Below are positions 1 to 12,519 of a stretch of 64,000 bases of DNA, one piece after another. Every line of letters starts with the position of its first letter. Positions within the stretch are counted from its first letter, which is position 1. Location of the stretch: the NCBI GenBank assembly GCA_003993805.1, contig RSEF01000012.1, forward strand, positions 6,292,679-6,356,678, written 5' to 3'. The DNA comes from Himantopus leucocephalus (Eukaryota; Chordata; Aves; Charadriiformes; Recurvirostridae). A program made the position numbers and the translations under genes. The notes under the pieces were generated by a model. The model worked only from the letters and a program-made list of their open reading frames with translations, had not been told where the DNA came from and did no database searches.

Positions 1-130
1 AAGAGGAGGGGAGTATGGGCCACAGGGTGGTTTCAGACATCCAGCAATGCCCAACACCAGCTACCCTGCGTGCACGGAGCAGCATCCCCTTCTCCTCTTC
101 CAACTTGGCAAGCGCCTTGCAAACACCATC

Positions 131-305
131 CAAACCTCCACTTGTCCATTTCCCTCAAAGAAACTCGTGGCTGTCCTCCGAAGGCTGGTGGGGAGAGACT
201 GCCATCAGCCACCAGCCNCAAACCTCCACTTGTCCATTTCCCTCAAAGAAACTCGTGGCTGTCCTCCGAAGGCTGGTGGGGAGAGACTGCCATCAGCCAC
301 CAGCC
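131..305. repeat. Duplicated assembly join around N218 (87-bp copies)
   Basis: Bases 131-217 and 219-305 are the same 87-base sequence, with no difference that I can see, separated by one N. Nothing marks it as a mobile element: there is no terminal repeat, no poly-A tail and no target-site duplication. Because the same arrangement recurs at most other single-N positions in the window, I read it as two contig ends that overlap but were not merged, not as a tandem duplication in the genome. Open frames that run across it are artefacts of the join. Confidence 0.9.
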
Positions 306-3160
306 CGCGCCACTGGAGCGGCTGTGCAGAGCGCAACATCTACCATAATTATTCCGCTTGACACGCAAGTTGTTGCCTTCTTACCGTGTCTTAGAGAGAC
401 AAGCCTTACTGAAGCAACAGGGAAGGGAGCAGAAATTCCCGTTTAATCACAAAGCCTTTCACCATTAATACAATTTACATTCCCTTTGTGTCGTAAAGGC
501 GTTCACATCCCATAGATGTCACAGAGCACTCCACAATACATACTTAATTTTACCATCAATTCATTTCAATAGAACTTTCCCCAGTGGTGAAATGGGGAAT
601 GCTGTTTAGTATGCATAATTCAGAGAGTTTACCTACTTTTACCATCATCCAAACATCTGCCACAGCCTTTGACAGTGGACTACGTTGTTTTTACCAACTG
701 TTTTTGAATTATTTTTTTTCCTTCCTGTTCCTCTCCGTTACAAATTAAGTTTTAAGTGGTCAAACAGATAACAGCACCAGACAACACTGATGTTGCTAGG
801 CATCTGAGAAAGGTCTTTCAATTATCTGCCAGATTTATAAGTAGTCAAAAAGTTGAAACGATTAACAAGCCTGAAAAGCCTTTTACAGACAAGTTCCAAG
901 CACCACTAGAGCTTAGCAGAAGCAAGTTATGAGAAACCCACTGAGCGCTTTGGATTCTACCAATTATTGATTTTAGTAAGCCTTGCTAATCCTTCTCATA
1001 TCGTTGCATAAAACAATTTCTAAGGTACAACCCTAATACAAAGTGTGGGGGAAAAATAAATCCAGTCTGGTATTAATTCTTATAGATAAGTGTGTATTCC
1101 TCTAGCAGTCGGAAGGGCAGAACAGACATTTTAGTGGCATATAAACAGGAGCGCTGGCACAAGATTTCAGGAACAGATAGTACAGGGATAATTCGTTTTC
1201 ATCAGCTCCAAGAATTTCTGGAAAAAACAATTCCAGTTGTTTATTAATAGCAGCTTAATCTCATTCTGAGATGTTAATAAGAGATGTGTTACTAAAGAGA
1301 AGATCTACTGAGAAAATATTAGTCACCCTTTAAGAATGCTCATTAACTACTGCTTGCATCTCTAGCCTTCGCTACTTCCATCTGAAGCTAGAATTTAATA
1401 TTCTTCTGTTTTAAATATCATACAGTTCCCAAAGTGTGGTTGAAGTGCCTAATTAAAAGCAGGGATGCAGCTTAAGTCTCATGGGCAAGATGTTGGGACC
1501 AAAAAATCAGAAGACCTGCTGGTTGCTGTGTCACCGACCCTGCGGTGCGCCTCGCCTCACCGCTGTCCTCCTCTACCAGTTATCATTTCAGCGTAGGGCT
1601 CTTCTGCCTGTGCAGGATTCCTGGGACTGGGGCCCTAATCCCCGAAACGAGCCGGTGATGCTGTGTTACTCTCTATTCCCAACCACCTTTTCCTCAGGAA
1701 GATCGCTGTGGCACATTTCCTTCCCTAGTAGCCTGGGATTAGGCGGACAAGTATCTGCTGTACTTCATCGAATAACCCACAGTCCGAAACCGAAGCGCAA
1801 AGGGATGAACGAACATAGTTATCCCAATGAAGCCAGTCAATTCCAAAATATTTGAGTGTATACACACAGAGAGCATATGTTGTGTGGCAAAAAGGTTGAA
1901 TTGCCCATGTTGTTCAGGGAGATGAGCGAGAACTGAAACCACAAGTGGAGTGCTGATTTGAGCGCTCTGTACTGAGACTTTTATATCAATACCACTTCCT
2001 ACACCCGGAAAATCATATATGTTACGGCACAATTTTCACGTGATTCTAAATTGTGCAGGATGATAGATTTTTAAGAAATATGGGTACATATTCCCAATCC
2101 CTATCACTATTTGTTTTTTAGTTTTCACTCATTTATTCTGTAAAAGTAGATGTTTTGTACTATTTTTAGGAAAAAGCATATTATCTATCATCACAAGTAT
2201 GGAGTTAACTATTAAAGATGACACAGACACGGTCTGGAAAACTTGATGAACGTACTGCTGTCCTTTCACTCTGAAATTCAGACTAAAGTCATGTCATTTT
2301 AAAGCCATTGGCAACTCCACAGCCATCTCAGCTACTAGAAGCTGTTTCCATATATTTTACTTCTGTTAGCAGTAATAAAACTAATTTAAATTAACGCCAA
2401 GAAACTCATCATATTCCACTCTACTGTACAGGGTCAGCCTGACAGTTATGTAGAAATCTACTGGAGGAAATTTATTTTGTTTTTTAAACTAGTAACAAAC
2501 GGTGATTTTGCACATTTTAAGGACTGGTTATAAAACTGCCTAAAAGTCTTAACAGAATGATTAAAAGCAGCCAGAAAAGGCCCTATTTATATGTAGTCAC
2601 TGAGTTAGATTGCAAAGCAATACATTTGAACTTGAAAATTAGATTTACAAGTCTATCTGTCTTTAATTCCCCCACACCTGTACTTTGCTGGTCCCACAGT
2701 TCAAGCAGATTTTACTGGGGTAAAACAAAAAAAAAAAAACAAACCCCCAAAATGTTGCTTCCTGCTAGACACTCTCTCTGGCTCAATTCCTGGAGTTTGT
2801 CAAGGTCTGGTTAGCAGCCATTCCTCCCACTCTCTGCCCAGCACAGAATGAGCCTGATAGCCTACAGTTCTTCCCTGCTCTAAAGTAAATTAGACAATTA
2901 CTTTTCCACTTAGTCTAGTGTACATCTTTACAAGAAATTAGCCTTTTTGCGTGATCCTCAACAGACACAAAACTTTCCATGTCCTCCACCTATTTACATA
3001 CGCAGAAGAATTACAGACTGAGGCTTGTCTTCTGGTTCCGCTAAATAATTTAGCTGCTGCAATGTTTTCTCCATAGCTAGTACTTCAACTGCCCTCTTTT
3101 TTTTCTTCTTTTTTAACTAACCTTCAGGGTCTCTCCTCTTCCTTTGCATATTTCTTAAAT
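306..3160. other. Non-coding stretch, no gene seen
   Basis: AT-rich sequence without a supported gene. The longest frames (124 codons at 1481-1855 plus, 97 codons at 1739-2032 minus) have no recognisable domain and overlap each other antisense. A 12-base A run lies at 2728-2739. Nothing else stands out. Confidence 0.7.
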
Positions 3161-3205
3161 TCACAGAATCATAGAAAGGTGAGAGCTGGAAGGGACCTTG
3201 AAATT
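3161..3205 (-). mobile_element. Short CR1 LINE 3' tail fragment
   Basis: The plus strand reads like the reverse complement of the avian CR1 3' end: CACAGAATCATAGAAAGG, then GAGCTGGAAGGGACCTTG. The match fades after about 45 bases, so only the extreme 3' tail is left. CR1 elements are non-LTR retrotransposons that are usually strongly 5'-truncated on insertion. This piece is diverged and too short to assign to a subfamily. Confidence 0.7.
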
Positions 3206-3919
3206 ACGTGGGTATTCACAGAGCACCACACTTTTTTGGCAGTAGCCTTGGCACCTCTCCGTCCAGCAGCCATGAGGACCCTCTGCTTTTACGCAGTATT
3301 GTTACTTATAGCTTATTACATTTTGTACTTTGTTTCTCCTTTAAAAAGCGCCCAACTGGGATGGAACAAAAAAAAAAAACCAAAACCTAAGGAGGACAGG
3401 TCAAGTCCAGTGGTCTGACTGAAGATGTATTTTGCACAGGTTGGGTGCTGGGATGAGGGTGAGACGTGCTCTGTGCTGCTGACAACTGACCAATGCACCA
3501 GCTCCAGCAAAAGTATTCCACCAGGAATATCATGGAGCCATTGCGATGAGAAATACATCCGAGCTGACCGGAGCCACATCTCACCTATTTTACTGGCAGA
3601 AAAGCAGCAAAAGAACACTTAAGAGAAATGGTTAATTAAATCTTACTCCTTTAAGCCATTCATACTACTATTCATCTCTTGTAAGAATGGAAATGGGAAA
3701 AGAAGGAACACCAGAAGAGGAGTATTGTTGTGGGCAGGTTTTAGAGGTTTGCTAGTCAGAGATGCTTTCTGATCTTCTGCATCCCTCCGTACCTTATGCG
3801 TAGCTGGAATCCTCTGTTCTCTTGCCTTGTGTTCATTAAACACATAAGGTCCATAGTAGAGGCAAGAGGAACATCTAGTTACTAAATCCTGAGACATACT
3901 ATTCTTGCAAACTTTTATA
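3206..3919. other. Non-coding stretch between two CR1 pieces
   Basis: No supported gene. There is a 12-base A run at 3368-3379. Short frames on both strands overlap each other and have no family signature. Confidence 0.65.
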
Positions 3920-4048
3920 TCATAGAGCCACAGAATGGTTTGGGTTGGAAGGGACCTTAAAGATCATCCAGTTCCACCCCCCTGCCCTGGGCAGGGACAC
4001 CTCCCACCAGCCCAGGTTGCTCCAAGCCCCGTCCAACCTGGCCTTGAA
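3920..4048 (-). mobile_element. CR1 LINE 3'-end fragment, 5'-truncated
   Basis: Read on the minus strand, this is the 3' end of an avian CR1 retroposon. It runs from the GGCCAGGTTGGACGGGGCTT segment, through the GGGCAGGGGGGTGGAACTGG segment, to GGTCCCTTCCAACCCAAACC and a degenerate ATTCTGTGGCTCTATGA tail. It is truncated after the TTCAAGGCC region. Bases 3969-4048 are identical over 80 bases to 41843-41922, so both copies belong to the same, fairly young subfamily. No coding capacity remains. Confidence 0.95.
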
Positions 4049-7000
4049 AGATTTACTACCTGTATACATTCTTATCTAACTGTCAGGTCATACTACTAAA
4101 TATTAAAATTGCTTGTAAAACAAATTGCATTTTCTACTGAAAAGACATGAACAAAGGCAGCTAATTAAAAAGGACCATCGCGCCGACAATTTCATAGCTC
4201 ACACTGTGTATGTGTTCATTACATCCGAGAACACAAAATGTTCAAAGCAATTTATCAACTTTAATAGATTTAACAAATACCTAGACTTGAAAATTACATG
4301 GCATTCACCAAAAGGAAACCAATGTAAGCTTATTACAGTACAGCAATATTATAAGAAGAATTTTAAGGGCTTGCACAAACAATGGGAAAATTTATTATTT
4401 TCTGTCACAATGAGGAAGCCAAGGAAAAAAAAAATCAAGATTATTTTTGTTTCAGGTATTATCTAGAATCATATTGCTTTTCTGCATCAACCTTGTCTCT
4501 GCGTAGTCAGATTCAATGTTTACTTCATTTCAGAGGATTTCAAAACACCTTTTGGATAAATTTTCATCATTATGACAATCTACAAAGCTACTGAAAACAA
4601 ACCCACCAAGACAATAACTTTTGCAGCTGAGCAACAGTATAAAATTCTAGGGCATCACTTGTATTGGACATTCCACCCAGTATGAAAAAAGCCAGCTATT
4701 CCAAAACAAGTCTCTGGGTCAAGAGTCTGATTACACCCGCTCAACTGCCTGAGCCTCAACCAAACCCCAGGGTTCCCGCTCCCAGCCGCACATCACAGCT
4801 TTGGGGCAGGGAGGGGAGGAGGGAAAGACAGCAGCAAAACATACAAAACAAAAGATGTATGCGTCTACCTGCCCTTTTGAATCCTAATTCTTCTCTTTAC
4901 TGCTCAGAGACAACTGCTAAAAAGGTCCTCCTAGAAGAATTGAAACATTTAACGAGGATGACAATGGTGCAGGTTTGGCAGCGCGTGAGGATGAGTCTGG
5001 TTCAGAGCACACCTACTCTACAAGCCAAGCCCGTGTCGCTCCAGTGTACCAGTTCCAACCCACCCCGAGTTCAACAGACTGACCCGTTTCTCTCTCTGCA
5101 TCTGCTAGAAACACAGAGATAAAAGTTATTGGCAGCACTGGTTGATCTCATGCCCAGGTAGCATCGAGCACCAGAGAAAGATCTTGCTTCTATGCAACAA
5201 GCCACTAAGCTCTCATAGGATACAGGTTCCGAGTGACAGAGAAATAAACAGCAAACTATCATCCATCTGACCTCAAAACAATCTTCTAGCAGAAAGGAGG
5301 TTAAAAAAATAAATGGTTGCATCTGAGACTTTTTTTTTGTTTAGAGTGATCCTTTAATCTTAAGTGCTAATGCTACCGAGAGTCAAACGCTACAATCCTA
5401 ACTGATACTTTTGCTTATTAACTGCAAACATCAGCCCCTAACTAATTTCACTCAACAGGGTATCTGTCCAGCTAATGCTGAGACAGTACATTTTGTTCCT
5501 GGCTTCTCACCTGCTTGCAGCTCCTTCCTGTACTTCATTTCATGAATTCAACTGAACAATTTGGCAGAAGACGCGGGCAAAGTCTGGTCAGCATACTGAT
5601 TTGCTGGCATTTTTCTGATATTTCTGTGAGCAGGAATGATGATGATTTCTCTTCAGAGTTTAAGTGCTATTCCCTAGACTGACCTTATCATTTCATTTGA
5701 GATGATTCCATTTCATCTTCATTTGCCAGAAATAAAGGAAAACAGTATGGAGCAAATTAACCACAACGTAAAGCAGCTACCTAGACACAGATAAAGAGCT
5801 AAGTGAGCTTTTGTCCGCGACAAGAAAAGAGCTGACCAGGATTTTATGCAAGCAGAAAAATAAAAGCACATCCTCAGTGACGGGTCACCTCTGCCCTGAA
5901 GAAACACAGTTTAAGAGGGAGGGTGGAAGAGTTGGGCTGAAAGACCATTTCAGGAGGAGTATGGCTCTGCCTTCTGCTGGAGTCGCCTGCTACTGCCTTC
6001 ATCTGTTAGCCTAATTTTAGGCTATCAAAAAAGCCTGGAACTGTCTTGAAGTAACTCAAGTTCATGCTGAATAACACAATTAATTCAGTGAACAGCCTCA
6101 AAACAGAAGATGGTATCGGCGCTCCAAGACTCCTGCTGGCTGCCTGCAGGTTTCTGCAGAGAACACATGGTGTTGATTTTCACCATCACAACCCTGAAGC
6201 CTGTACGCAGGAGAAATACGCCCCGTGCAGCATTGCCACTTTCTATAGACACACCAAGCCTGAGCAGACCCTTCCTTTAAGGTGTGGAATTTACCTGGCA
6301 AGACACACTAGCATTATTCCATCAGTCTCGCAGCCCGGTCCCGTAGCCCATCAGTCAGATAACACACACACACACACCCCCGCAACGGATTAATCCTAGT
6401 GCATTAAGATGCGTGCTGGGAGCAAGGGTTACAGCTATACTAACGTTTCATTTTTACCAGATCTGAAGCTTTCAGCTCTGCTTATGCGCTACTTAAATAC
6501 CTCAAAATATGGTCTCTCATAAATGAACTCGGCCCTTACCAGAGTACATTAGCAGCAGTGATGCCCCCATCTGAGCAACCAAATCCTACAGGAGACTCAG
6601 CAGCTCCAAACAAGAATGACCATCATAGGTTGAAATGTGACCTCAATCATCGTTGTGTAAATTCACAAGTCAGTGCTCTTGTTTTCAGTCTGCAGTAGCT
6701 GATCAGCATTAGTCCTTCCACAGCTTGCCAGCATATTGGCAACCCTACTGGGAGTTACAAACAAGCCCAAGGAATAAAGCACGAGCACCTTATTGCAATC
6801 TTAACTACAACAGCTTGTGATTTTGTCCAGTTCAGTTCCTGTATATTAAAAATATGCTACCAGCTTCCTCTGTGCACCTTGAACTTGGGTCAACACCATA
6901 CTGATTTTGATTTCTGTTGTAAGAAAAAAGCACTTCAGAGCGTCTTTGATCACTTCCTACAGCCTTCTGTTTTTCTGATATCAGACCGGTTATTCTGCAG

Positions 7001-7241
7001 TTCACTTGTTTTTGTGGAAAGCCTGCACACCTGTGGGTAAAAACTGGATTTGTAATTCCGCAAGTGAAGGTCCTGGCCTTTTTTTTTTAATAGATATAAT
7101 GTAATATCCTTAGATACAAAGTCCTGACAAACCCCAAAACAAGGTGCAGGGTATTATGGTGAACCCACAGCCAGTATTTTGGACCTCGTTATCGTTGATC
7201 AGTGGTCACATTCCTTGAGAATCAAGGCATCTGCTTCATTA
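4049..7241. other. Non-coding stretch, no gene seen
   Basis: This holds the longest open frame of the window, 152 codons at 4664-5122 plus. Its product is low in information, with Pro/Ser/Arg/Gln-rich segments, no domain, no signal peptide and no flanking splice sites of note. A second frame of 109 codons at 6064-6393 plus ends inside a CA microsatellite. I regard both as chance. A weak exon-like signal lies at 6540-6585 on the minus strand (see findings). Confidence 0.65.
6362..6377. repeat. (AC)8 microsatellite
   Basis: Eight uninterrupted AC units followed by a short C run. Ordinary vertebrate simple repeat. Confidence 0.95.
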
Positions 7242-7289
7242 TAATGGTCTAATGAACGTGGAACGNTAATGGTCTAATAACGTGGAACA
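7242..7289. repeat. Short duplicated join around N7266
   Basis: The motif TAATGGTCTAAT..ACGTGGAAC is present just before and just after the N, with a two-base difference (AATGAACG against AATAACG). At about 24 bases this is the shortest of the duplicated single-N joins, but the pattern is the same. Confidence 0.75.
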
Positions 7290-7968
7290 CTTTCAGATTC
7301 AAGTATGTAATTTTAAAGTTTCAGTCCTGTTTAGAGCATTGTTACAAGTTCTACAAGTTTGACTCACTCAGCCACATTTTCAAAGAGGTCAGTTTAAAAA
7401 AATACCCTCGAGGTAACAAGTATAAAATACTAAATGAGTAAGTTAAAATCTGTTAAGTACATTAAATTCTCTAAATTATCTGCATCTTGCAAGCGCATCA
7501 TGAGTATTGCAGTAATGAGTCAATGACACATCTCACTGTCAAGTAAAGAGGAGACTACTAAGAAATCCTGAACAAGTACATAGACTTCTCTCCAACACAG
7601 ATGTTGCCCCAAAACTGGCAGGCAGCTGGCTCACAATTCAATACAAATGACCATTTAGTAAGCATTGATTGAAAACACTAGAAACTAACTATAAATAATT
7701 TTTTGCAGTTATCAAAACTGAAATACAAGTCTTAAACCATATTAGAGATGGAAGCATTCAAGAAACGTCATGTTATCTATTACTGAACTTATCCAAGGCA
7801 GAAGATCCTTTATTTAAAATACAAATGGCATGCTAGGTAGAACCAGTAAAACCCGCATTTTAAGAAAACTGTTCCTATTTAATGCTTTTAATTAAAGTTA
7901 TGCTTTTTAAATAAAGTATTTTCTTAAAACAAAGACATCAAGACAGAAAGAATACGATGTACACATAC

Positions 7969-7998
7969 CTGACACTTCTTGAACTTTCACCTTCAGAC
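7969..7998 (-). other. Candidate 30-nt microexon
   Basis: On the minus strand a CTTTACAG acceptor precedes 30 bases that end in CAG, followed by a strong GTATGT donor. A CCTAAC branch-point-like motif lies about 22 bases upstream of the acceptor. The length is a multiple of three and two frames are open, reading SEGESSRSV or LKVKVQEVS. I do not recognise either peptide. The splice signals are seen directly, but their use as an exon is inference. Short exon-like patterns with good signals arise by chance in tens of kilobases, and I found similar ones on the opposite strand, so confidence is low. Confidence 0.2.
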
Positions 7999-9859
7999 CT
8001 GTAAAGTAATACACAAATAGTTAGGACATAATTACTTCTAGTATTTATCAGCCAGATAGTCTACAAAATGGCAGAGCATTCTCTCCCTTTGTATTTCAGT
8101 TAGTTTTTCTACGGCTTGTTGTACTTTCCCTACTAATGAGACATTTACAAAAGAAACCAGTCTACTTACGTTTAGAATAAATCTATTAGAAGTTAAAAAA
8201 CTTAACAGTTGAAGTAAATAATTGCAGTATGAAAATACATCCTGACACCCTGAACTCTCAATAAAGACCTTCTGTAAACATGCAATAACAAAGACTTATG
8301 TTCCATATTTGCAGGTGAAAAGCACTGGCCTCTGACATTATTCTAGGAGCAGATTAGCTTGTACTTTTTTTTTTTTTAGCATTTCTTCACTCTTTAGTTG
8401 AAAAAGGTCATAGGCATATATGTTTAGGAATCTAATCCCCAGGCTCATTAGGCCCTACTCAGAAAAGGCTACGCTTTGCAAACAAACATAATTTAAAATA
8501 TTTTAAAACCCATACTTGTCTGAACTTCGTAGTTGCGCAAAAATGAGAAATAAGACATACTAAGTCACAGAAGCTCTCAATGGTCACATTTTTCTCAAGG
8601 TGAGATAATTTCATCAATCAAAACTGGAACAAAGCCTCTCTCCCTCCACCCAGGATTTTTTAAGTAAGAAAATTTAATTTAATGTCATTTATGCTGACAC
8701 AGTTTCCTCCTCCAAAGAGAAACAGAAGCGTAATACTCCCAGCATCCCATGACTAAACACAAAATCCAGAAAAAAATACAACCATTTGCCCAAGCCTTTT
8801 CCTTCCTCACTCCAAACCAATCGAGCCTGAGTGCTACGGAAACCTTAAATACATCAGTAGGCTCTGCAAAAACAGGAATCAAACATACAAAGCAAAGCAG
8901 ACAGCTCCAGAGCAAAACAAAGCCTCAAAACACCCTTCCCATGTCATAACTTTAACGGGGCCAAATAAAGAGGTGATCGATATGAACTTGCAGACTCCAG
9001 CGTTTAAGCGACAATAAGCTACCACCAAAGTTGCCTCCTCAAAATCAGTCACGGGTATTTTTTTTTTTTTTTTAGACCTGAAGAATCTTCTCTAGTCGAC
9101 TAGAGGGGGAAACAAAACCCCAAACAATTTCTTATTAGAATGACTTTCATCTCTAAATCTCCCATAACAATTTGCATATTGTGCTACAGGCAGTAGAAAA
9201 AGTTATGACCAGTAAAAGTTTCATAAAGTCTAATGCCAGAAAGCAAACAGTACTAATACCCAATTTTCAGAATCTATTGTAGAAATAGGTACCAAAATTT
9301 GACTTTTTTTTCCTCCCCCCTTCATTACACCCTCTAACATTATCTTTATTTTCTTCAAGCTCAAAGAGATCTGGATGATTTTAAAAGCACAAGCAGAGAG
9401 GAAAGGAGGAAAAATGAATTTAGTCTCTTGTCCCACGAGATTCTCGGGCAGCGGGAAGAGTGCTGTAACTCAGCGGACTGAGTGTAGGTTACAGAAAGGT
9501 GGCCAGGTCTACCTACAAGTAGGAACATCAGCGGATGCTCCTGACAGCTAACATCACAGCATACTTCAAAACAGAACAGAAATTAGCACAGCGGAAAATT
9601 CTGTTGCCCGGAGCCAAGTGAATCAACTTCTGCCTGGAAAGAGGGATGTGCTGCACCATCTCTCAATCTGGAACACCCAGCAGGCGCGAGAAATCATAAG
9701 GTTCGCCGTCGAGCTTAGCTGTGTTTCAAAAAACACTCTTCTGAAATTGTTACAATTGTCTTTTTACTTGGAGGTGATGAACAATCATCACTGCCCTTCA
9801 TTGAAGGAAGAACGATGATTTTCATTTACCGGTATCTCTCACCACTATAAAAAACTTAC

Positions 9860-9955
9860 CGCAGCATTTTGTGTACCCAATGCAGTTTCTGCCCGTACAA
9901 AGACTCTTGACCTCCGTGAGAGCTCTGAGAATTCGGGCGTTACTAGCATCACTAT
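9860..9955 (-). other. Candidate 96-nt cassette-like exon
   Basis: On the minus strand an acceptor (TTCTTTCGATAACAG) precedes 96 bases followed by a strong GCG|GTAAGT donor. The length is a multiple of three. Two frames are open. The more protein-like one reads SDASNARILRALTEVKSLCT then GRNCIGYTKCC, and it contains four cysteines. Its phase (one base left over) joins in frame to the candidate microexon at 7969-7998, about 1.9 kb downstream on the same strand. I recognise no family. It could equally be a chance open stretch. Confidence 0.22.
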
Positions 9956-11097
9956 CTGTTATCGAAAGAATTACTTTACTGCATATTAAAAAGATTTTAA
10001 CAGAACAACAAAGAATGGAAAAACAACCCCACAAATCCACACCCAGAAGAGCTCTTAAATAAATATTTAAGAGAGAGCGTTTTGTCAGTTCTGGTTAATG
10101 CAGACAGGCTCCGCTATCAAATAGCTTTACTTCCAGCTGCGTTACTTTATGTTATTCAAAACATTTCAACATATAGACAGGCACAAGACTGCAGAAGCGG
10201 TCTGCATTTCCGCCCTGGCACCCTGCCCTAGTAACACTGACATCCGTCTTCATATGTACCTTTTAACGCGTGCAAGACGGAGCAGGACAGGGGAGAGGAC
10301 AGGACTGGCACAGGGCTTAATTCTAGCGTCAGGCTGCAGCTTCACAAACTCCAAACGGACACAATTTTAACTCCTTGTGCTTCCCTTCTCATTTTTTAAA
10401 GGCCGTCTGGTCCCTTTAAGTTGTTAGGTTTTTAGATACACATATGTATTCCAACAGACAAAAGGTAACTTTTCAAAGCAGCTTTTTCTACCTTATTCCT
10501 GAAAGTTACGGGAACACAAGGGAAGGAAGAGAAATGAACTCACCTATGCGTCCCCAGGAGTAATGAAAAAATTAATGAATAAAGTGTTTAACTGACACCT
10601 TCCCACACGCTGTTTTCAGCAAATTACATCTTGCAGAACATCCACCTTACGACTCTAAAAGATGTTATATATAATTGCTTGTACTTTCAAGTTTTCAAAT
10701 ATAGCCGAGAACTGGATTTTTAGTGCTTTAATTTTCTGCCTTTCCTTTCGACTAGAACAACAAAACCGTCTGAACGGGGAAAATGTCTTTTGAGTGCTCA
10801 AAGCATTCTGGGGTCACTAGAAGCAGCCACCAGCCATTCTAGAAGACCTTTCCATCAACTCCCTATTCCTCTCACTAAAAGTCAAGTAGTATTTGAAAGC
10901 AGGTGTTGTAGGCAAGGCAAGTTGGGAGGTAAAGGCTGGGTCTCCGCAAGGCGCCCTTTGCCGGGCTATGCGCAGCCGCACCAGGGCTGGAACCAATGGC
11001 TCTCCCAAGCCGGTCACCCTCCAAGCCAGCACAGCTAACAAACGGGGGAAGATGGACCATCACATCCCGTCTTCAGTTTTAGGATTCCCCAAAGGTT

Positions 11098-11117
11098 AAA
11101 AAAAAAAAAAAAAAAAA
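11098..11117. repeat. A20 homopolymer
   Basis: Twenty consecutive A. No LINE or SINE body is visible upstream, so it is not clearly a retroposon tail. Confidence 0.95.
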
Positions 11118-12502
11118 GACAAACCTACCAAATTTTGCAACTGCTAAATTTGCATTTTCAAGGCTAAGATTTACTCAAGTAAATCCCAAAGAGTTACTCA
11201 GAGATGGTCGATTTTACTCGGGGAATGAGTAATTGGTTTGCAGGGCTGAATGAACACACTGCTGAAAAGAACTACTACTTATACTTTGAAATAAAGCATT
11301 AGATTTTCTTTAAGCATTCTTTAAAACCAGGATTTTGGATCAATAGTTAACATTTCTGCTTACGCTGTAAGCATGTGCTGGGCTCGGGATTATTTTTTTC
11401 CCCTTTTGACCCAGACAAGAGAAATGATACCATCACTGCTGAAAGAAGGAGAAAGGTGAAAAAAATTCTGGCAATGTATTACATTATTTCTTTTAAGGTA
11501 GATCTTAAAGGAAGAAAAGGCTACAACATATATCTTCTATGCTACAGTACTTTATTCTTAAACAGAATATATTCCATTTAGATCTCTAAATTATATCAGT
11601 GATGGGATTAATGTCATGCAACTCTCTCCGAGATTTCTCCTCTCATCTCTGCCTGGTTTCCAGTATTTCATTTTGAGTAGAACTAAATATTAACCCACAC
11701 ACCCCACTGAAGTACAAGTTTGTCTTCTTCCTGACCCCAGGAACTTCACTGTCAGTAAGAAATACGGCAAAACACACCCTCTTTGAGATTGTTATAGTCA
11801 ACAGAAGCAGAAAGGCCTTTGCTATTAGCAGTATTTACTGTAATTCCATTGCAAGCAGAGGCCAGGAGGAACAGGCACCATCACAACAAACCCGGAACCA
11901 AAACCCAAATGCTAGGAAATACAAGAACCCCAGTACTTAAGACTTAGAGGAGGCAGAAAACCAAAGTGACTATTGAAATCCTGAACGATTTTTGTTTAAG
12001 TTTAAACGAATTACTGCCATCACCCTCCATCTGCCAGTCCACATCTGTGAAGACTGGAGGTTTCAGAAAACATCTCCATTCCCGGTACCAAAATGACTCA
12101 TTACCTTTTGCTTTGCATACCCCAGAGACAGTCACCACCATCCTCCTATAAATACACCAAGCAGGAAAATGACAAAGAAAGGATCTTGGCTTCCAGTTGC
12201 CGAGTTGGTTGGCAATTTCTCAACAAAACATTCCCGGTGGGAGGTTGTCAGCTCGGAAAAATTGAAAGCCATTTACAGGAATATCACAATTTTGAAGAAA
12301 TTCTTTGTGAAAAGCAGGAGACAGAAAAGCCACCCGGGGGGATCCCCACATCGGGGATGCAAGAGGTGCCCGTTCCCAACCAGCACGTCTCTTGTTTGTT
12401 CAGGTGAGAGTAGGGCCTTCAGTCCCACAAGCAGCACAGCTCACCCAATGGCTTTTCCTCGCTCAAAGACTTTAGCGAGTCTCTGGCTCACCCCAGCAGG
12501 TC

Positions 12503-12519
12503 NCCCCCCCCCCCCCCCC
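12503..12519. repeat. Assembly N followed by C16 run
   Basis: A single N at 12503 followed by sixteen C. No duplicated flank is visible. A long C homopolymer is a usual sequencing stop, so the gap and the run length are probably both unreliable. Confidence 0.9.

Larger units (their letters stand above)
7999..12502. other. Non-coding stretch with homopolymers, no confirmed gene
   Basis: AT-rich unique sequence. It has a 16-base T run at 9058-9073 and a 20-base A run at 11098-11117, neither attached to a recognisable retroposon body. One exon-like segment at 9860-9955 minus is described separately. Frames near 12093-12570 plus overlap one another, and one runs into the poly-C tract at the next N. 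Confidence 0.6.

Noticed and set aside
15..446. 143-codon plus-strand frame at the window start
   Set aside because: It crosses N218 and translates the same 87 bases twice, so it is a product of the duplicated join.
4664..5122. 152-codon plus-strand frame, the longest in the window
   Set aside because: No domain, low-complexity Pro/Ser/Gln/Arg composition, no splice context. Length is within chance expectation for a 64-kb window.
5627..5690. Possible box C/D snoRNA (ATGATGA then CTGA)
   Set aside because: No terminal stem can be formed around the two boxes, and no convincing D'/C' pair is visible.
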